Shown: piece after piece, positions 7,603 through 15,302 of the stretch | Position numbering within the stretch: position 1 is the first letter of the stretch | Layout: every line of letters starts with the position of its first letter | Notes under the pieces: generated by a model | What the model saw: only the letters and a program-made list of their open reading frames with translations | What the model was told of the DNA's origin: nothing | Databases searched by the model: none | Program-made: the position numbers and the translations under genes | NCBI GenBank assembly: GCA_947374315.1 | Contig: CANCBK010000019.1 | Coordinates: 1-26,914 of the forward strand | Length of the DNA stretch: 26,914 nt | From: Burkholderiaceae bacterium | GTDB lineage: Bacteria > Pseudomonadota > Gammaproteobacteria > Burkholderiales > Burkholderiaceae | Direction: 5' to 3'

Positions 7603-8712
7603 TTAACTGATGCGGCGACTAGTAATTTTGTATTTAAAGTTACCTGGATCTAAAGAGTCAAAGCGACCTTCTTTGTTTTCTGCCTGTGGGTACATCATGA
7701 AGGGAATCTCACCATTCTTGCCAAGCTTAGATCCGGGGAGGGCGATGTCATGATCGTAGTTGTAAGCCATCCAATTCATTTCCCAGTTGCCAAAGAGGTA
7801 GTCACGAATTGCCAATACCTTGGGATCATTGACTGCTAGGCCACCAGTTTCTTCTAGTATCACTTTGCGAACATCTGCTGGATCGACTGGTACCCAGCCA
7901 TAGCCAGATGCATAAAACTCAGCGCGGCAATGCTGTGCTTTGGTGATATCGCCTGATTTACCAAGACTCTTATAGCCACGAGCAGAGTCTGCAATCCGAA
8001 TGCCATACACATCCCGTGACGCTATGCCAACGGAACGCGCTAAGGCAACAAATACAGCGTTGATATCGGCGCATTTTCCACCAAGGTTATTCGTCTCCAG
8101 CATCAGCTTAACGTCGCCTTGACCGCAGCCACGTGTTTTTGCATCACGATGGGTGTTATCAACTACCCAGTTGTAAATTGCTTTCGCCTTCTCAACATCC
8201 GTAGCATTAGCCGGTAGATTTGCGATGCACTCGAGTGCCTTAGCTTTCACAATGCCATCTGTTGGCAGGTATTTTGTTCCACGCGTCCAGAACTTTTGCT
8301 CTTCTTTGGATAGTTTTAATGCCGGACTTGGGCTGGCCAGCTCTAAATGGCGATTGCGGGTACTTACCAGCATCGAAACCTGAACGGTATGGCTGGTGGC
8401 TGATTTATCCCACTGGGTCCACATCATGCGCGCTTGTTTGTCTGGTGTTTCAAAAATAGTGCTTACCGCTTGAGGATCGGGGCTATCGGTTTTGATGGCG
8501 ATAGTTCTAAAGTAATCCGTGTTCATTACTAGTGGTAATGGAATCCAGGCCTGTGCAGCTCCGTTGGGTGAATCCAGGTTTATCTCTGTAATAATTTCAT
8601 ACGTTGTCCAGTCGGGTGCAGATTGTGCAAAAGCGCCGGCAAGAGGATTCAGTGCTGGAAGTGCGAATGCACCAACGATAGTTTTAATGGCTGAGCGACG
8701 ATTAATAGTCAT
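7603..8712 (-). CDS. Tat-signal transglutaminase-like domain protein
   Basis: A 369-residue protein. Residues 1-30 look like a twin-arginine signal (NRRSAIK, then a hydrophobic run ending AGAFAQ). The core at about residues 150-290 is a transglutaminase/papain-like domain with the catalytic triad visible: C214 in GGKCAD, H261 in QHCRAEFY and D277 in PVDPAD. The N-terminal part (35-130) is beta-rich and typical of bacterial transglutaminase-like proteins. Many such enzymes act as Cys proteases or amidases; the substrate here is unknown. The gene lies 65 bases downstream of rhlE and 24 bases upstream of the tlpA-like gene on the same strand. No strong ribosome binding site precedes the ATG. Confidence 0.88.
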   Translation of the reverse strand: MTINRRSAIKTIVGAFALPALNPLAGAFAQSAPDWTTYEIITEINLDSPNGAAQAWIPLPLVMNTDYFRTIAIKTDSPDPQAVSTIFETPDKQARMMWTQWDKSATSHTVQVSMLVSTRNRHLELASPSPALKLSKEEQKFWTRGTKYLPTDGIVKAKALECIANLPANATDVEKAKAIYNWVVDNTHRDAKTRGCGQGDVKLMLETNNLGGKCADINAVFVALARSVGIASRDVYGIRIADSARGYKSLGKSGDITKAQHCRAEFYASGYGWVPVDPADVRKVILEETGGLAVNDPKVLAIRDYLFGNWEMNWMAYNYDHDIALPGSKLGKNGEIPFMMYPQAENKEGRFDSLDPGNFKYKITSRRIS

Positions 8713-8777
8713 AACTTTATAGGGTATCTACTGGTTTATTGAAATCTATCCAAGGTTTAGAACTCATTTTACTGAAT

Positions 8778-10064
8778 TTATCTGCTAAAACTTCGCTTTG
8801 GAGGGCTGCTGCGTTTGGCAGCGGGTTTGGCTCCGCCATTGCCACCGCCGGTATTACCGGGTCTTGGCTTTCTGGATTGCTGGTGCTGCTGACTTCTCAG
8901 TTGTATTGGTTGAGCAACGGCATTGGGATCTGGCTCAAATCCTGCAATCACTTCTTGAGGCAGTTTTTGCTTGATGAGTTTTTCAATGTCTCTGAGCATC
9001 TGATGTTCATCAACGCACACTAAAGATACAGCAACGCCATTTGAGCCCGCTCTGCCGGTGCGACCAATGCGATGGACGTAATCCTCGGAAACATTTGGCA
9101 AGTCATAGTTCACAACATGGGGAAGTTGATCGATGTCAATTCCACGTGCAGCAATATCGGTAGCTACTAAGACGGTAATTTTTCCATCCTTAAATTCTGC
9201 CAATGCCTTGGTGCGTGCGCTTTGACTCTTATTGCCATGAATGGCCATTGCTGTGATGCCATCCTTTTCTAATTGGGTGACTAATTTATTGGCGCCATGT
9301 TTAGTGCGCGTAAATACCAATACTTGTTTCCATTGATTGGTCTTAATCAAGTGAGCCAATAAAGGGTGCTTCTGAGTTCTGTCTACTGGATGAATCAATT
9401 GCGCAATAGCTTCATTAGCACTATTGCTACGGGCAACTTCGATGAGTGCTGGAGAATTGAGCAGGCTATCGGCCAAGGCTTTGATTTCGGTTGAGAATGT
9501 TGCTGAGAACAATAGGTTCTGGCGTTGCTTCGGCAGTGCGGCTAAAACTTTTTTGATGTCACGCAAGAAGCCCATATCCAACATGCGATCAGCCTCATCT
9601 AGCACGAGGATTTCAATATTGGTGAGTGAGACACAGTTCTGTGACATTAAGTCCAATAAGCGTCCAGGGGTTGCTACTAAGATATCTAGTCCTGCAGCAA
9701 TCGCTTTGATTTGTGGATTGGCGCCTACGCCTCCAAAAATGACAGCTGATTTAAGGCCAGTATATTTTCCGTAAGTTTCTACTGATTCTTGAACTTGAGC
9801 AGCGAGTTCGCGGGTGGGGGTCAAAATCAACACACGCAACAGCCTTTTGCCGCTTCCAGTCTTCGCCGTTGAACTTAGTCGCTGCAAAATTGGCAACGTA
9901 AAGCCTGCAGTTTTACCCGTGCCAGTTTGAGCGGCGGCAAGTAAATCTCCGCCTTTTAGTACGGCGGGAATGGATTTTTCTTGAATGGGGGTGGGGCTGG
10001 TATAGCCTTCCTCGTTAATAGCACGAAGAATGGATTCTGATAAACCGAGATCTGTAAATAACAT
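8778..10064 (-). CDS. rhlE: DEAD-box ATP-dependent RNA helicase, RhlE type
   Basis: A 428-residue cytoplasmic RNA helicase with all family motifs in order: F-TDLGL and GYTSPTPIQ (Q motif), AQTGTGKT (Walker A), [20 protein letters not shown] in [17 protein letters not shown], and the second-domain blocks ARGIDID and [10 protein letters not shown]. The C-terminal 40 residues are basic and rich in Gln, Gly, Pro and Ser, a common RNA-binding tail in RhlE. RhlE unwinds short RNA duplexes and takes part in ribosome assembly and RNA decay. The frame extends three codons upstream to a TTG at 10073, but family members begin right at the aromatic Q-motif residue, so the ATG at 10064 is preferred. There is no Shine-Dalgarno sequence; instead a small GCCAA/TTGGC hairpin sits just before the ATG. 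Confidence 0.95.
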   Translation of the reverse strand: MLFTDLGLSESILRAINEEGYTSPTPIQEKSIPAVLKGGDLLAAAQTGTGKTAGFTLPILQRLSSTAKTGSGKRLLRVLILTPTRELAAQVQESVETYGKYTGLKSAVIFGGVGANPQIKAIAAGLDILVATPGRLLDLMSQNCVSLTNIEILVLDEADRMLDMGFLRDIKKVLAALPKQRQNLLFSATFSTEIKALADSLLNSPALIEVARSNSANEAIAQLIHPVDRTQKHPLLAHLIKTNQWKQVLVFTRTKHGANKLVTQLEKDGITAMAIHGNKSQSARTKALAEFKDGKITVLVATDIAARGIDIDQLPHVVNYDLPNVSEDYVHRIGRTGRAGSNGVAVSLVCVDEHQMLRDIEKLIKQKLPQEVIAGFEPDPNAVAQPIQLRSQQHQQSRKPRPGNTGGGNGGAKPAAKRSSPPKRSFSR

Positions 10065-10168
10065 ATGAGCCAAAGAAATATTGGCCCGTATTCAATTAAA
10101 CGACTATCCCGGCCAATGGGGTGAGCTGCCACACTTATGGTGATTGCAGAAAGAGGCTCTATTTTAAG

Positions 10169-10762
10169 CTATCCAGGGCTTTTCTCGGAGGTATTCCATA
10201 GATTCGGCGTTAGTGCATTGGCGTAACTTGAGATAAATAATTTTTCAGAGCCGGTAGCGGGATCAAAAACTGCGCGCTGAATGCGCCCTATATTGCCCCC
10301 ATAGACATGAATGCTAATGGAGATTTGATCACTCAAGTCATTGGCGACCACATGAATATCGTGTGTATTAGGTGATACGGTGGCCATTTGACCTGCCTGG
10401 CTAATAAAAGACTCACCAGGCTTGTAGCTTCCATTGGATTGGCGATGATAGTTGGTACTTCGCTCTTGGCCGCGAAGTTGGCCCACCATTCCCCAGACTG
10501 TATGGTTGTGGACTGGGGTTTTTTGGTTTGGACCCCACACAAAGCTGAGCACCGAAAATCGGTCTAAGGGATCAGCATAAAGAAGGTACTGCTGGTAATG
10601 CGCTGGATGCGGCGTACAAAAATTCTCTGGTAGCCAATCATCTGTGCTGATTAAGGTTTTCAGCAGTGCTCCACCCTTGGAAAAAACTACCTCTTCGCTC
10701 GGATTGGTTTCTAAGAGCAGGGCGAGATTTTTCACGAAAGTAAGTAGCTTTTCTTCTTGCAT
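10169..10762 (-). CDS. cysteine dioxygenase-family thiol dioxygenase, 3-mercaptopropionate type
   Basis: A 197-residue cupin that oxidises a small thiol to its sulfinic acid with a non-haem Fe(II). The three iron-binding histidines are H85 and H87 (PVHNHTVWG) and H137 (THDIHVV). The Ser-His-Tyr triad is S150, H152 and Y154 in SIHVYGG, and R163 follows in GRIQRAVFDP. These match the spacing I recall for the Azotobacter 3-mercaptopropionate dioxygenase with a constant offset of five. The Cys that forms the Cys-Tyr crosslink in mammalian cysteine dioxygenase is Gly or Leu here (GQLRGQE), which supports the mercaptopropionate type over true cysteine dioxygenase. The ATG has a strong GAGGAG upstream. 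It lies 25 bases downstream of the thioesterase gene on the same strand. Confidence 0.88.
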   Translation of the reverse strand: MQEEKLLTFVKNLALLLETNPSEEVVFSKGGALLKTLISTDDWLPENFCTPHPAHYQQYLLYADPLDRFSVLSFVWGPNQKTPVHNHTVWGMVGQLRGQERSTNYHRQSNGSYKPGESFISQAGQMATVSPNTHDIHVVANDLSDQISISIHVYGGNIGRIQRAVFDPATGSEKLFISSYANALTPNLWNTSEKSPG

Positions 10763-10787
10763 TATTGACTCCTCGGTATTCCAATAA

Positions 10788-11204
10788 TTAATCAGAGGAA
10801 AACAACCAATCAGGCAAGCCCTTGGGCTTCAGCGTGGTTGTATCGACGCAAACAATGTGAAGCAGGGCGCTTGCAAGCAATTCTGGTTCTGTATTAGGGT
10901 TGACGCGCGTGGCGGTTTGCTTGACTGCAATTTGAGTGCGACCACGATGTTCAATTACTTGATCAATGCTCAATAAGTCATCAAGACGCCCCGGTCTATG
11001 AAAGTTCATGGTGATTTCTCGAACGGGAAGAACAATGCCAAACTCACCCACCAATTGACTTGGACTTAAGCCGCGTTGATATAACCATTCGGCACGACTC
11101 CGTTCGAATATCTCAAGATAGCGTGCGTGATATACAAAACCCGCTGCATCCGTATCGGAGTAGCAAACGCGAAAGAGAAAAGGGGTCGTGGTTGGTGAGG
11201 TCAT
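10788..11204 (-). CDS. YbgC/4-hydroxybenzoyl-CoA-type acyl-CoA thioesterase
   Basis: A 138-residue single hot-dog-fold protein. The signature is YSDTDAAGFVYHARYLEIFERSR at about residues 15-37, with the catalytic Asp in the DTDAAGFVYH block, as in the 4-hydroxybenzoyl-CoA thioesterase and YbgC families. These cleave acyl-CoA thioesters in the cytoplasm. YbgC proper is usually encoded with tolQRA-pal, and those genes are absent here, so I leave out the symbol. The gene is sandwiched in a minus-strand run, 15 bases after the GNAT gene and 25 bases before the thiol dioxygenase gene. A physiological link to a CoA ester of a sulfur-containing acid is possible but only suggested by neighbourhood. 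Confidence 0.88.
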   Translation of the reverse strand: MTSPTTTPFLFRVCYSDTDAAGFVYHARYLEIFERSRAEWLYQRGLSPSQLVGEFGIVLPVREITMNFHRPGRLDDLLSIDQVIEHRGRTQIAVKQTATRVNPNTEPELLASALLHIVCVDTTTLKPKGLPDWLFSSD

Positions 11205-11219
11205 GATCAGCGAGAAGTT

Positions 11220-11642
11220 TTAGATACTTAGAATCATATCGCGATGCGCAATGCCAGCTTCATCATAAATATTTCCCTCGGCATTAAACCCAAATTGCTC
11301 ATAAAAAGGAATGGCAGATAGCTGGGCATGCAATTCGAACTGAGTAGTGCCCTGAGATACAGCGTTTTCAAGCAAAGCGCAGAGCAATTGCTTGCCAACA
11401 CCTTGCCTTCGATATGCCAACAATACCGCCATTCGGCCTATGCGAGCTTTATGCCACGGCAAGATAACCAGGCGCGCCGTTCCAATGCATTGAGTGCCTA
11501 AGTAGGCTAGAGCGTGCTGGGCGATAGGATCAAATTCATCGAGCTCCATATCCTCGGGAATGCTCTGCTCTTCGACAAAAACAGCTCTTCGAACGGGGTA
11601 AGCCTCTTGATAGGCGTTTTGCCAGTTTTTAATCAGTATCAC
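11220..11642 (-). CDS. GNAT-family N-acetyltransferase (YjcF/ElaA-like)
   Basis: A 140-residue protein with the N-terminal RRAVFVEEQSIPEDMELDEFD block that marks the YjcF/ElaA-like branch of GNAT acetyltransferases. It also has the acetyl-CoA pyrophosphate loop RRQGVGKQLL (Q/RxxGxG/A) in the middle and a C-terminal PFYEQFGF segment. It should transfer an acetyl group from acetyl-CoA to an amine in the cytoplasm; the acceptor is not predictable. The start is a GTG at 11642 because no in-frame ATG lies upstream of the conserved region. It appears to be the first gene of a three-gene minus-strand operon with the thioesterase and thiol dioxygenase genes. Confidence 0.88.
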   Translation of the reverse strand: MILIKNWQNAYQEAYPVRRAVFVEEQSIPEDMELDEFDPIAQHALAYLGTQCIGTARLVILPWHKARIGRMAVLLAYRRQGVGKQLLCALLENAVSQGTTQFELHAQLSAIPFYEQFGFNAEGNIYDEAGIAHRDMILSI

Positions 11643-11819
11643 AGCATTTATCTGCTAATAAGGCTAAATTGAGTGGGAATCCCCCTAATGTAACAAAATG
11701 AGTTGTTAATGATGCGAATTATTGGCTGTAAGACTTATAAGCAAATCGCCGCATGGTTACAATCATCTAGTGGTGCTAGTTGATAGGCGCCCCTTATGAA
11801 CCTTTATTTAGGAGTTATT

Positions 11820-12401
11820 TTGAAAAAATCTTTATTGGCTGCATTAGTTGCTTCACTCGGTTTAGTTGTTGCAAGTTCTGTATTTGCTCAAGCCCCAGCA
11901 AAAATGTTGCCATTGGCAGCTGAAGTAGCAGTGTTAACTGCAACGGTGGATTCTGTTGATGCGAAGAAGCGTATCGTAGTTCTGAAGGATGCCAATGGTA
12001 ATTTGGTTCAAATGAATGTAGCCAAGCAAGTGAATGATTTGGATAAAGTGAAAAAGGGCGATGTGTTTGTTGTTGAACATGCTCAAGCGATTGCAGTAGG
12101 TTTGATTGCTGCGCCTAAAGATGCAAAGCCAGGTGTTTCTGGTGTGCGTTCAGTTGTGATTTCTGGCAAAGGTTCCGCTAAGCCATTTGAAGAAACTACT
12201 GATACTGTTTATGCGACTGTGAAGATCGGCACGATTGATGCAAAAACCCGTGTTGTGACATTTACATTGCCAACAGGCGAAAAGCAAAAGGTGAAAGTGG
12301 ATTCAAGCGTTTTAGGGCTTGAGAAATTCAAGGCTGGCGATGATGTGATGGTTGAGTTTGTTGATGACACTGCTATTGGTTTTTCTACACCAAAGAAATA
12401 A
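11820..12401 (+). CDS. exported protein with duplicated beta-rich domain, function unknown
   Basis: A 193-residue protein. The frame opens at an ATG at 11796, but AGGAG at 11810-11814 lies five bases before a TTG at 11820 that begins KKSLLAALVASLGLVV, a classical signal peptide cleaved after FAQ at 22-24. I therefore take TTG as the start. The mature part has two copies of a roughly 60-residue unit, at about 37-95 and 129-188. Both show the pattern VDAKKR(I)VVLKDANG then KVKKGDVFVVE, against IDAKTRVVTFTLPTG then KFKAGDDVMVE. The pattern of short strands and a Lys-Gly-Asp turn suggests small beta-barrel (OB-like) domains. I do not recognise a named family. It stands alone, ending at a strong bidirectional terminator. 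Confidence 0.82.
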   Translation: MKKSLLAALVASLGLVVASSVFAQAPAKMLPLAAEVAVLTATVDSVDAKKRIVVLKDANGNLVQMNVAKQVNDLDKVKKGDVFVVEHAQAIAVGLIAAPKDAKPGVSGVRSVVISGKGSAKPFEETTDTVYATVKIGTIDAKTRVVTFTLPTGEKQKVKVDSSVLGLEKFKAGDDVMVEFVDDTAIGFSTPKK

Positions 12402-12442
12402 TTATTCATTAATTTGGCATTGCTAAATTCTGAAGTAGTGCA

Positions 12443-12471
12443 AAAAAAGGCCCGCCATGCGGGCCTTTTGC
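12443..12471. terminator. bidirectional intrinsic terminator
   Basis: AAAAGGCCCGC and GCGGGCCTTTT form a perfect 11-base stem around a CAT loop. On the plus strand it ends in four T after the exported-protein gene. On the minus strand the flanking A run gives seven T after tupA. It lies between two convergent genes and can end both transcripts. It also shows that no tupB or tupC is transcribed with tupA from here. Confidence 0.93.
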
Positions 12472-12491
12472 TTTAGAAAAATTTCCTGACA

Positions 12492-13316
12492 TCAATGCTT
12501 AGCATTGGGGAAGAATAGTTGCTCGCCGCCTATTTGATAACTAGCAATCACGTCTTGTCCATTCTTGGAAATGAGCCAGTCAATAAATTCTTGGCCTTCT
12601 GCTTTTTTAACATGCGGAAATTTCGCTGGATTAACCAACATGACGCCATATTGATTAAATAGTTTTGGATCGCCTTGAACTAGGATTGCGAGATTGCCAC
12701 GGTTCTTAAAGGAGAGCCAGGTCCCGCGATCCGCCAAGATATATCCATTCATGGCGGATGCAGTGTTCAATGCGGGGCCCATGCCGGCTCCTGTTTCCTT
12801 GTACCAAGAAAGGTTTGAGCCTACCGGTATACCAGCCCCCTTCCAATAGCGTAGTTCGGCGGCGTGTGTACCACTCTGATCGCCACGAGAGATAAATGTG
12901 GCTTGAGCAGCAGAGATCTTCTGAAGCGCGGCTTGGATATCTTTGCCGCCAGCAACTTTTGCCGGATCTGCTTTGGGCCCAATTAAGATAAAGTCGTTGT
13001 ACATCACCTCATTGCGTTTGGTTGCATAGCCTTCACTAACGAATTTTTCTTCTGCTGGCTTATCGTGTACGAAGACCACATCAGCATCGCCGCGACGACC
13101 AATATCTAAGGCCTGGCCAGTGCCAACCGCAACCACTTTTACATCAATACCGGTTTTCATCTTAAAGATGGGCAATATGAAGCCAAATAAACCAGATTGT
13201 TCGGTGGAAGTCGTGGATGACACCACAATGCTTTTCTCTTGCGCAAAAGATGGGGTGCTTATCAATGTCAAAACAGCTATCAGGCCAATCAATGGGCTCT
13301 TAAATGAAAATTTCAT
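12492..13316 (-). CDS. tupA: tungstate-binding protein of the TupA type
   Basis: A 274-residue periplasmic substrate-binding protein. The signal peptide ends at TPSFAQ (about residue 26). The mature N-terminus VVSSTTSTEQSGLFGFILPIF carries the TTST motif (residues 35-38) that contributes to oxyanion binding in TupA, followed by GTGQALDIGRRGDADV and YNDFILIGPK, both typical. It should bind tungstate, possibly also molybdate, with high affinity. The reading frame continues upstream to 13412, but that part would overlap the divergent regulator; the ATG at 13316 with GGAAG upstream begins the signal peptide. TupB (permease) and TupC (ATPase) genes do not follow. The divergent neighbour is an HTH regulator with a binding-protein-like domain, which probably controls it. 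Confidence 0.93.
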   Translation of the reverse strand: MKFSFKSPLIGLIAVLTLISTPSFAQEKSIVVSSTTSTEQSGLFGFILPIFKMKTGIDVKVVAVGTGQALDIGRRGDADVVFVHDKPAEEKFVSEGYATKRNEVMYNDFILIGPKADPAKVAGGKDIQAALQKISAAQATFISRGDQSGTHAAELRYWKGAGIPVGSNLSWYKETGAGMGPALNTASAMNGYILADRGTWLSFKNRGNLAILVQGDPKLFNQYGVMLVNPAKFPHVKKAEGQEFIDWLISKNGQDVIASYQIGGEQLFFPNAKH

Positions 13317-13355
13317 CGGGGTTCGCTTCCTAGGGTATGTTCGGTTAAGATTTGT

Positions 13356-13377
13356 CATATTACAAAACATCAATATG
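13356..13377. promoter_or_regulatory. candidate operator between tupA and its regulator
   Basis: CATATT at 13356-13361 and AATATG at 13372-13377 form a perfect inverted repeat with a ten-base spacer. The site sits in the 74-base gap between the divergent tupA and regulator starts, 14 bases from the regulator ATG. Its position suits a dimeric HTH regulator acting on both promoters, including its own. I could not identify convincing -35 and -10 pairs around it. The binding assignment is an inference. Confidence 0.45.
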
Positions 13378-13390
13378 CAAAAAATTACAT

Positions 13391-14416
13391 ATGAAAATTC
13401 AGATTCGGCCAACCCTCGTATTTGGTGCTAAAAGCGCAAGAGATCCAGCTGTTGTGGATTTAGTGTGGTTGACCGCTTTGTTAAAAGACATTGACCATGG
13501 CAAAACATTGATAGCAGCTTGTAAAAAGATGGGGCTTTCTTATAGAAATGTGTGGCAAAAACTCAACGATGTTGAGCGGGCCTTGGGTTTTAAGTTGATG
13601 GATCGAGTCAGGGGGCATGGCTCCCAGTTATCTGAATATGCCAAATACCTCATTCAATTTACCGATGATTTTGATCAACAGACGATGCGTTTGGGGCAGG
13701 CTAGCCTATCTCATCTTGAAGATGGGTTTGCTCAATTCAGGGCTAAGGCAAAAAATCAATGGCGAATGGCTAGTAGCAGCGATCAAGTGATTCAGAGGGC
13801 AGTGATGGATATTGGCGGCTTTGAGTTGATCACAGCCGGATCAGGGGAGGCGCTAGAGCGACTCTTTAATGATGAGGTTGATATTGCAGGTTTTCATGTT
13901 TCAGACCCTCAAAGCTCTCGGATTATTTCAAAGCGACTGAATCAAGAAGGCATGCAAGTCTTTCCGGTATTCAAGCGCGTTCAAGGGCTAATGGTTGCTA
14001 AGGGCAATCCACTCAATATTAGGGCTGCAACAGATTTATTGCGATCTAAGGTTCGCTTTATCAATCGTCAGAAGGGGTCGGGAACGCGGCTCTTGTTAGA
14101 TACGATCTTAAGTAAAGAAGGTATTGATTCGCGAGAGATAGCGGGATATGAGAATGAGGAATTCACACACTCTGCTATCGCCATGTCGATATTAGCTAAA
14201 AAGGCGGATGTAGGTATGGGAGTTAAAAGTATCGCTATGGAGAATGGCTTGGATTTCATTCAACTAAAGGATGAAATCTTTTTCTTGGCTATGGGCGAAG
14301 AATTGACTGCAAATAAAGAGCTTGCCAAGCTGATGCGGAAAATTCGTAAGCTCTCTGGTGAAATCCCAGGTTATAAATCAATTGGCCTCAAGCGGCACAT
14401 TGCTGGATGGTTATAA
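13391..14416 (+). CDS. ModE/LysR-type HTH regulator fused to periplasmic-binding-like domain
   Basis: A 341-residue cytoplasmic one-component regulator. Residues 15-95 are a winged helix-turn-helix of the ModE N-terminal/LysR type: LVWLTALLKDIDHGKTLIAACKKMGLSYRNVWQKL, then LNDVERALG and DRVRGHGSQLSEYA. Residues about 115-320 resemble a periplasmic-binding fold used as a sensor (ASSSDQVIQRAVMDIGG, RQKGSGTRLLLDTIL, VGMGVKSIA). Proteins of this design, without ModE's TOBE domains, regulate molybdate or tungstate genes in many bacteria. The ATG at 13391 starts 74 bases from the divergent tupA, and modA follows 10 bases after its stop. Both contexts point to an oxyanion ligand, probably tungstate or molybdate. 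The earlier in-frame ATG at 13352 lies inside the candidate operator region and is less likely. Confidence 0.87.
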   Translation: MKIQIRPTLVFGAKSARDPAVVDLVWLTALLKDIDHGKTLIAACKKMGLSYRNVWQKLNDVERALGFKLMDRVRGHGSQLSEYAKYLIQFTDDFDQQTMRLGQASLSHLEDGFAQFRAKAKNQWRMASSSDQVIQRAVMDIGGFELITAGSGEALERLFNDEVDIAGFHVSDPQSSRIISKRLNQEGMQVFPVFKRVQGLMVAKGNPLNIRAATDLLRSKVRFINRQKGSGTRLLLDTILSKEGIDSREIAGYENEEFTHSAIAMSILAKKADVGMGVKSIAMENGLDFIQLKDEIFFLAMGEELTANKELAKLMRKIRKLSGEIPGYKSIGLKRHIAGWL

Positions 14417-14426
14417 ACTGACACCC

Positions 14427-15191
14427 ATGAAGATAAGAATGTATGTTCTGGCTTTATTGGTCTTGAGCTTTATGACCTCGATTGCATTTGCGCAAACCAT
14501 GACCGTGGCTGTTGCAAGTAATCTCAAGCCCGCATTTGAAGAGATCTATAACAATTTCAGACAATTAAACCCACAACCCCCAGCCATGAGAATTGTTTAT
14601 GGCTCATCAGGCAATCTTGCTAGCCAGATGAAGCAGGGCGCACCCTATGACTTATTTATCTCCGCAGATGAATCCTTTCCCTTGAGATTGGCGGAGGAGG
14701 GGGTTACACGCGATCAAGGCGTAGTTTATGCATCAGGGCACCTCGCGCTCATTACAAATACTGCCGTTGGACTCCCCTTGAGCGCTGATCCTGAAGGCAT
14801 TAAGACATTGCTGAGGGGCGCCATGAAGATTGCAATAGCCAATCCGGAGTTGGCGCCATATGGCAAAGCCTCAGTGCAATATCTAAAGGCAATAAATTTG
14901 TGGGGCGAACTTCAGGGCAAAGTGGTATTCGCAGAGAATATATCTATTGCTGCCGTTTATGTCAGTACTGGCGCAGTTAAGGTTGGTTTTACTGCCTTGT
15001 CTTTGGCTAAGTCCCCAGGGCTATCTGCGACGATTCAATATATTCCTTTGCCTGATGACTTATATACCCCTATCAAACAACGCATGGTGCTGAAGAAAGA
15101 CGCTGTGCCTGCGGCGATTTCCCTCTATGGCTACCTCCAGGGCCCTGCCGCAAGGCAAGTCCTCATTAAAAACGGGTACTCCATCCCCTAA
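14427..15191 (+). CDS. modA: molybdate-binding protein of the ModA type
   Basis: A 254-residue periplasmic substrate-binding protein. The signal peptide ends at SIAFAQ (about residue 23), followed by TVAVASNLKPAFEEI, VYGSSGNLASQMKQGAPYDLFISADESFP and later NPELAPYGKAS, all ModA landmarks. SNLK and SSGN supply the serines that coordinate the oxyanion in this family. It should deliver molybdate, or tungstate, to a ModBC transporter, but no modB or modC follows: the next genes are feoA and feoB. The ATG at 14427 lies 10 bases after the regulator stop and has no good ribosome binding site, so translation may be coupled to the regulator. The open frame starts earlier, at 14358, inside the regulator; that extension would spoil the signal peptide. 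Confidence 0.93.
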   Translation: MKIRMYVLALLVLSFMTSIAFAQTMTVAVASNLKPAFEEIYNNFRQLNPQPPAMRIVYGSSGNLASQMKQGAPYDLFISADESFPLRLAEEGVTRDQGVVYASGHLALITNTAVGLPLSADPEGIKTLLRGAMKIAIANPELAPYGKASVQYLKAINLWGELQGKVVFAENISIAAVYVSTGAVKVGFTALSLAKSPGLSATIQYIPLPDDLYTPIKQRMVLKKDAVPAAISLYGYLQGPAARQVLIKNGYSIP

Positions 15192-15274
15192 CGGGCTAAA
15201 TTCAGCTAATTTTTGATGCAGATCAAGGTTAGCTTGGGTTAAATCGCTGAATATTGGGCTTCCAGATAGTTTGG

Positions 15275-15293
15275 GGGAATGATATTCATTCTC
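15275..15293. promoter_or_regulatory. Fur box upstream of feoAB
   Basis: The 19 bases at 15275-15293 match the classical Fur consensus at 15 positions by my count and contain the perfect inverted repeat AATGA-TAT-TCATT at 15278-15290. A TATAAT at 15303-15308 lies ten bases downstream and is a good -10 element. Fur bound to iron would cover this promoter and repress feoAB when iron is plentiful. Fur binding is inferred from the match and the target genes. Confidence 0.8.
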
Positions 15294-15302
15294 ATGCGGG
15301 GA

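Noticed and set aside
10065..10073. TTG start of rhlE at 10073
   Set aside because: Family members start at the Q-motif region; the ATG at 10064 fits and TTG adds no supported sequence.
13317..13412. Upstream extension of tupA to 13412
   Set aside because: It would bury the signal peptide and overlap the divergent regulator; the ATG at 13316 starts a normal signal sequence.
14358..14426. Upstream extension of modA inside the regulator gene
   Set aside because: The signal peptide begins at the ATG at 14427; the extension would spoil it.
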